From NCBI GenBank assembly GCA_011087745.1, contig JAALLB010000076.1, positions 1-7,743 on the forward strand: a stretch of DNA of 7,743 bases. The letters run 5' to 3'. Below are positions 6,569 through 7,743 of this stretch, piece after piece. Both the position numbers and the translations under genes were made by a program. The stretch comes from Hyphomicrobiales bacterium. GTDB lineage: Bacteria; Pseudomonadota; Alphaproteobacteria; Rhizobiales; Rhizobiaceae. Position 1 is the stretch's first letter; the number at the start of each line of letters is the position of its first letter. The notes below the pieces were generated by a model that was given only the letters and a program-made list of their open reading frames with translations, made no database searches and was not told the origin of the DNA.

Positions 6569-7333
6569 TTAGTATTGGAATTGTTCTGCTAAAATTCGGT
6601 CATCCCAAGAATGGTCTGGGTCAAACAGGATCAAACCTGAGTTGTCTGTATCAAGCTTAATGCTGACTTCTTTGACTGATTTGATTTCCGTGTGGTCTGC
6701 AACTGCGTTAACAGGTCGCTTATCTGGCTCATTTACCTTTATGAGAACTTCAACACTGTTCGGCAATAATGCGCCGCGCCATCTTCTGGGTCTAAATGGA
6801 CTAACTGGCGTTAGCGCAAGCAATGGTGCTCCAAGCGGCAGGATTGGGCCATGAGCAGAAAGGTTGTAAGCAGTTGAACCCGCAGGTGTTGCAACAAGAA
6901 CACCATCACAAACCAGTGCTTCAAGGCGCTCTTTACCATCTGTGGTGATAGACAAGCTCGCGGCTTGATAAGATTGACGCAATAAAGACACTTCATTGAT
7001 GGCAATTGCCTCATGCGTTTTTCCATCCATGTCGGTTGCCTTCATCGACAGCGGTAGGATTTTACTTTTCAGGGCACGAGAAACACGTTGCCGAAGGTTG
7101 TCAGGCTTATACTCATTCATAAGAAACCCAACTGTACCTTTGTTCATGCCATAAATTGGTAGGCCAGAATTCATATACTTGTGTTGGGTCTGCAACATGA
7201 AGCCGTCACCGCCAAGAGCGACGATGGAACTCGCATCTTCTGGTTCGCAATTTCCGTATATCGAAACCAGCTTCCCAAGCGCTGCTTGAGCTTCTTCAGT
7301 TTCACTGGCGAGGAATGCCATTTTCTCAGACAC
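6569..7333 (-). CDS. nadK: NAD kinase
   Basis: NAD kinase phosphorylates NAD with ATP to make NADP in the cytoplasm and is normally essential. The 254 residues match the short alphaproteobacterial form. Visible motifs are GGDG (41-44) with the catalytic Asp, MNKGTVGFLMNEY (63-75), NEVSLLR (113-119) and the nucleotide-binding stretch TPAGSTAYNLSAHGPI (149-164); the domain is complete to the C-terminal FDPDHSWDDRI region. The chosen start is GTG 7333, giving MSEKMAFLAS, which agrees with the usual distance from the N-terminus to FLAS; AAGGG (minus strand, about 9 bases upstream) is a plausible ribosome binding site. ATG at 7319-7321 is an alternative that removes four residues. The gene converges on DUF2336 with a 2-bp gap. 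Its leader contains two inverted repeats. Confidence 0.95.
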   Translation of the reverse strand: MSEKMAFLASETEEAQAALGKLVSIYGNCEPEDASSIVALGGDGFMLQTQHKYMNSGLPIYGMNKGTVGFLMNEYKPDNLRQRVSRALKSKILPLSMKATDMDGKTHEAIAINEVSLLRQSYQAASLSITTDGKERLEALVCDGVLVATPAGSTAYNLSAHGPILPLGAPLLALTPVSPFRPRRWRGALLPNSVEVLIKVNEPDKRPVNAVADHTEIKSVKEVSIKLDTDNSGLILFDPDHSWDDRILAEQFQY

Positions 7334-7362
7334 GGCTTAAGCCCTTAAAGTTAATCAACTTT
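7334..7362 (-). repeat. Two adjacent inverted repeats in the nadK leader
   Basis: GGCTTAAGCC (7334-7343) is a perfect 10-bp palindrome that abuts the GTG start. Four bases further upstream in the mRNA, AAAGTT (7347-7352) and AACTTT (7357-7362) form a perfect 6-bp inverted repeat with a 4-base spacer. Between them, in the mRNA sense, lies AAGGG, the likely Shine-Dalgarno sequence. They could be operator half-sites or small hairpins affecting translation; chance occurrence in AT-rich DNA is possible. Confidence 0.35.
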
Positions 7363-7513
7363 CGATTTAGCACGCAAACATGAACTTGGAAAGCATCTAA
7401 GAGTGACAGGTTTTAACGAATACCTTTAAGGATTTTTAACCATGCTGAGGCACTTTAGTAGCATAAGACTTTTTTAGCAGTACAGTAATGCGTGATAATA
7501 TTGGGGAATTGAA
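7363..7513. other. Divergent intergenic region between nadK and the small gene
   Basis: This stretch must carry the promoters of nadK (minus) and the small plus-strand gene. I see no coding frame and no convincing promoter pair. A weak 5-bp stem (ATGCT 7442-7446, AGCAT 7460-7464) precedes six T residues at 7470-7475, too weak to call a terminator. Confidence 0.4.
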
Positions 7514-7708
7514 ATGATCCGTCCCGCTAGTGAAATAGAATACCCACCTTCGCAAGCACTTTGCACAAAAGCGCGCATGATTGCTCGTATGAGTGTTCTG
7601 AATGAAAGTACGGACAACCTGATGTCAATTATAGCACAGCGGTTGGGTACTGAAGAACCCAAATACGCGGCTGAAATTGAAGCAATGACCACAGTACTAG
7701 ACTCTTGA
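7514..7708 (+). CDS. Small hypothetical protein, 64 residues
   Basis: I do not recognise this gene. The product begins MIRPASEIEYPPSQALC, then has two likely amphipathic helices (about 17-43, containing KARMIARMSVLNESTDNLMSI, and about 48-62, PKYAAEIEAMTTVLD). It has no signal peptide or membrane segment and one Cys (17). Support for a real gene is the ATG with GGGGA at 7503-7507, six bases upstream, an ordinary soluble composition, and no competing gene on either strand. The overlapping minus-strand frame at 7474-7719 has no such support. No partner gene is visible, and 35 bases of featureless sequence follow to the window end. Confidence 0.6.
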   Translation: MIRPASEIEYPPSQALCTKARMIARMSVLNESTDNLMSIIAQRLGTEEPKYAAEIEAMTTVLDS

Positions 7709-7743
7709 TCTGAATGCATTGGTGAGTTTAGGTTTTGAACGCT

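Noticed and set aside
7442..7475. ATGCT/AGCAT stem followed by six T residues, considered as terminator or small RNA end
   Set aside because: A 5-bp AT-rich stem with a 13-base loop is too weak, the T-run is five bases away, and no upstream plus-strand transcript is evident.

Overview
The window looks like chromosomal DNA from a low-GC alphaproteobacterium, most likely of the Hyphomicrobiales (Rhizobiales). This rests on the gene families present: a 2Fe-2S ferredoxin/adenylate cyclase fusion, DUF1194, DUF2336 and a short NAD kinase of the rhizobial type. No genus can be named from the sequence. There is no tRNA, rRNA, CRISPR array, insertion sequence or phage gene, and it reads as ordinary core or near-core chromosome.

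Layout, left to right. (1) Positions 1-1071, plus strand: the 3' part of a membrane-anchored 2Fe-2S ferredoxin/class III adenylate cyclase. It is broken by one in-frame TAA (544-546) inside the catalytic domain. (2) 1086-2429, minus: a TadG-like protein with one N-terminal membrane anchor and a large beta-rich extracytoplasmic part. (3) 2430-2709: the largest gene-free stretch, an AT-rich divergent regulatory region with a 9-bp direct repeat and a possible promoter for a leaderless transcript. (4) 2710-3429, plus: an exported DUF1194 von Willebrand A-like protein with an intact MIDAS metal site. (5) 3446-4303, minus: an exported protein built from about three related beta-sandwich-like repeats, function unknown. 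(6) 4429-5037, plus: a flavin reductase-family FMN protein. (7) 5151-6566, plus: a DUF2336 helical-repeat protein with an acidic tail. Its ribosome binding site lies inside a strong predicted hairpin (5102-5148). (8) 6569-7333, minus: NAD kinase. (9) 7514-7708, plus: a small helical protein of unknown function.

Organisation. The genes alternate strand almost one by one, so there is little operon structure; only the flavin reductase and DUF2336 genes run in the same direction, with a 113-bp gap. Three convergent pairs are separated by only 14, 16 and 2 bp, with no recognisable intrinsic terminator between them. Genes 2, 4 and 5 all encode proteins acting outside the cytoplasmic membrane, and genes 2 and 4 share one divergent promoter region. 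A cell-envelope role for this trio is an inference from context.

The observations most worth checking are the single-codon disruption of the cyclase, the hairpin that hides the DUF2336 Shine-Dalgarno sequence, and the TadG-like/VWA/beta-repeat group of exported proteins. I do not see clear evidence of a wholly new multi-gene system.
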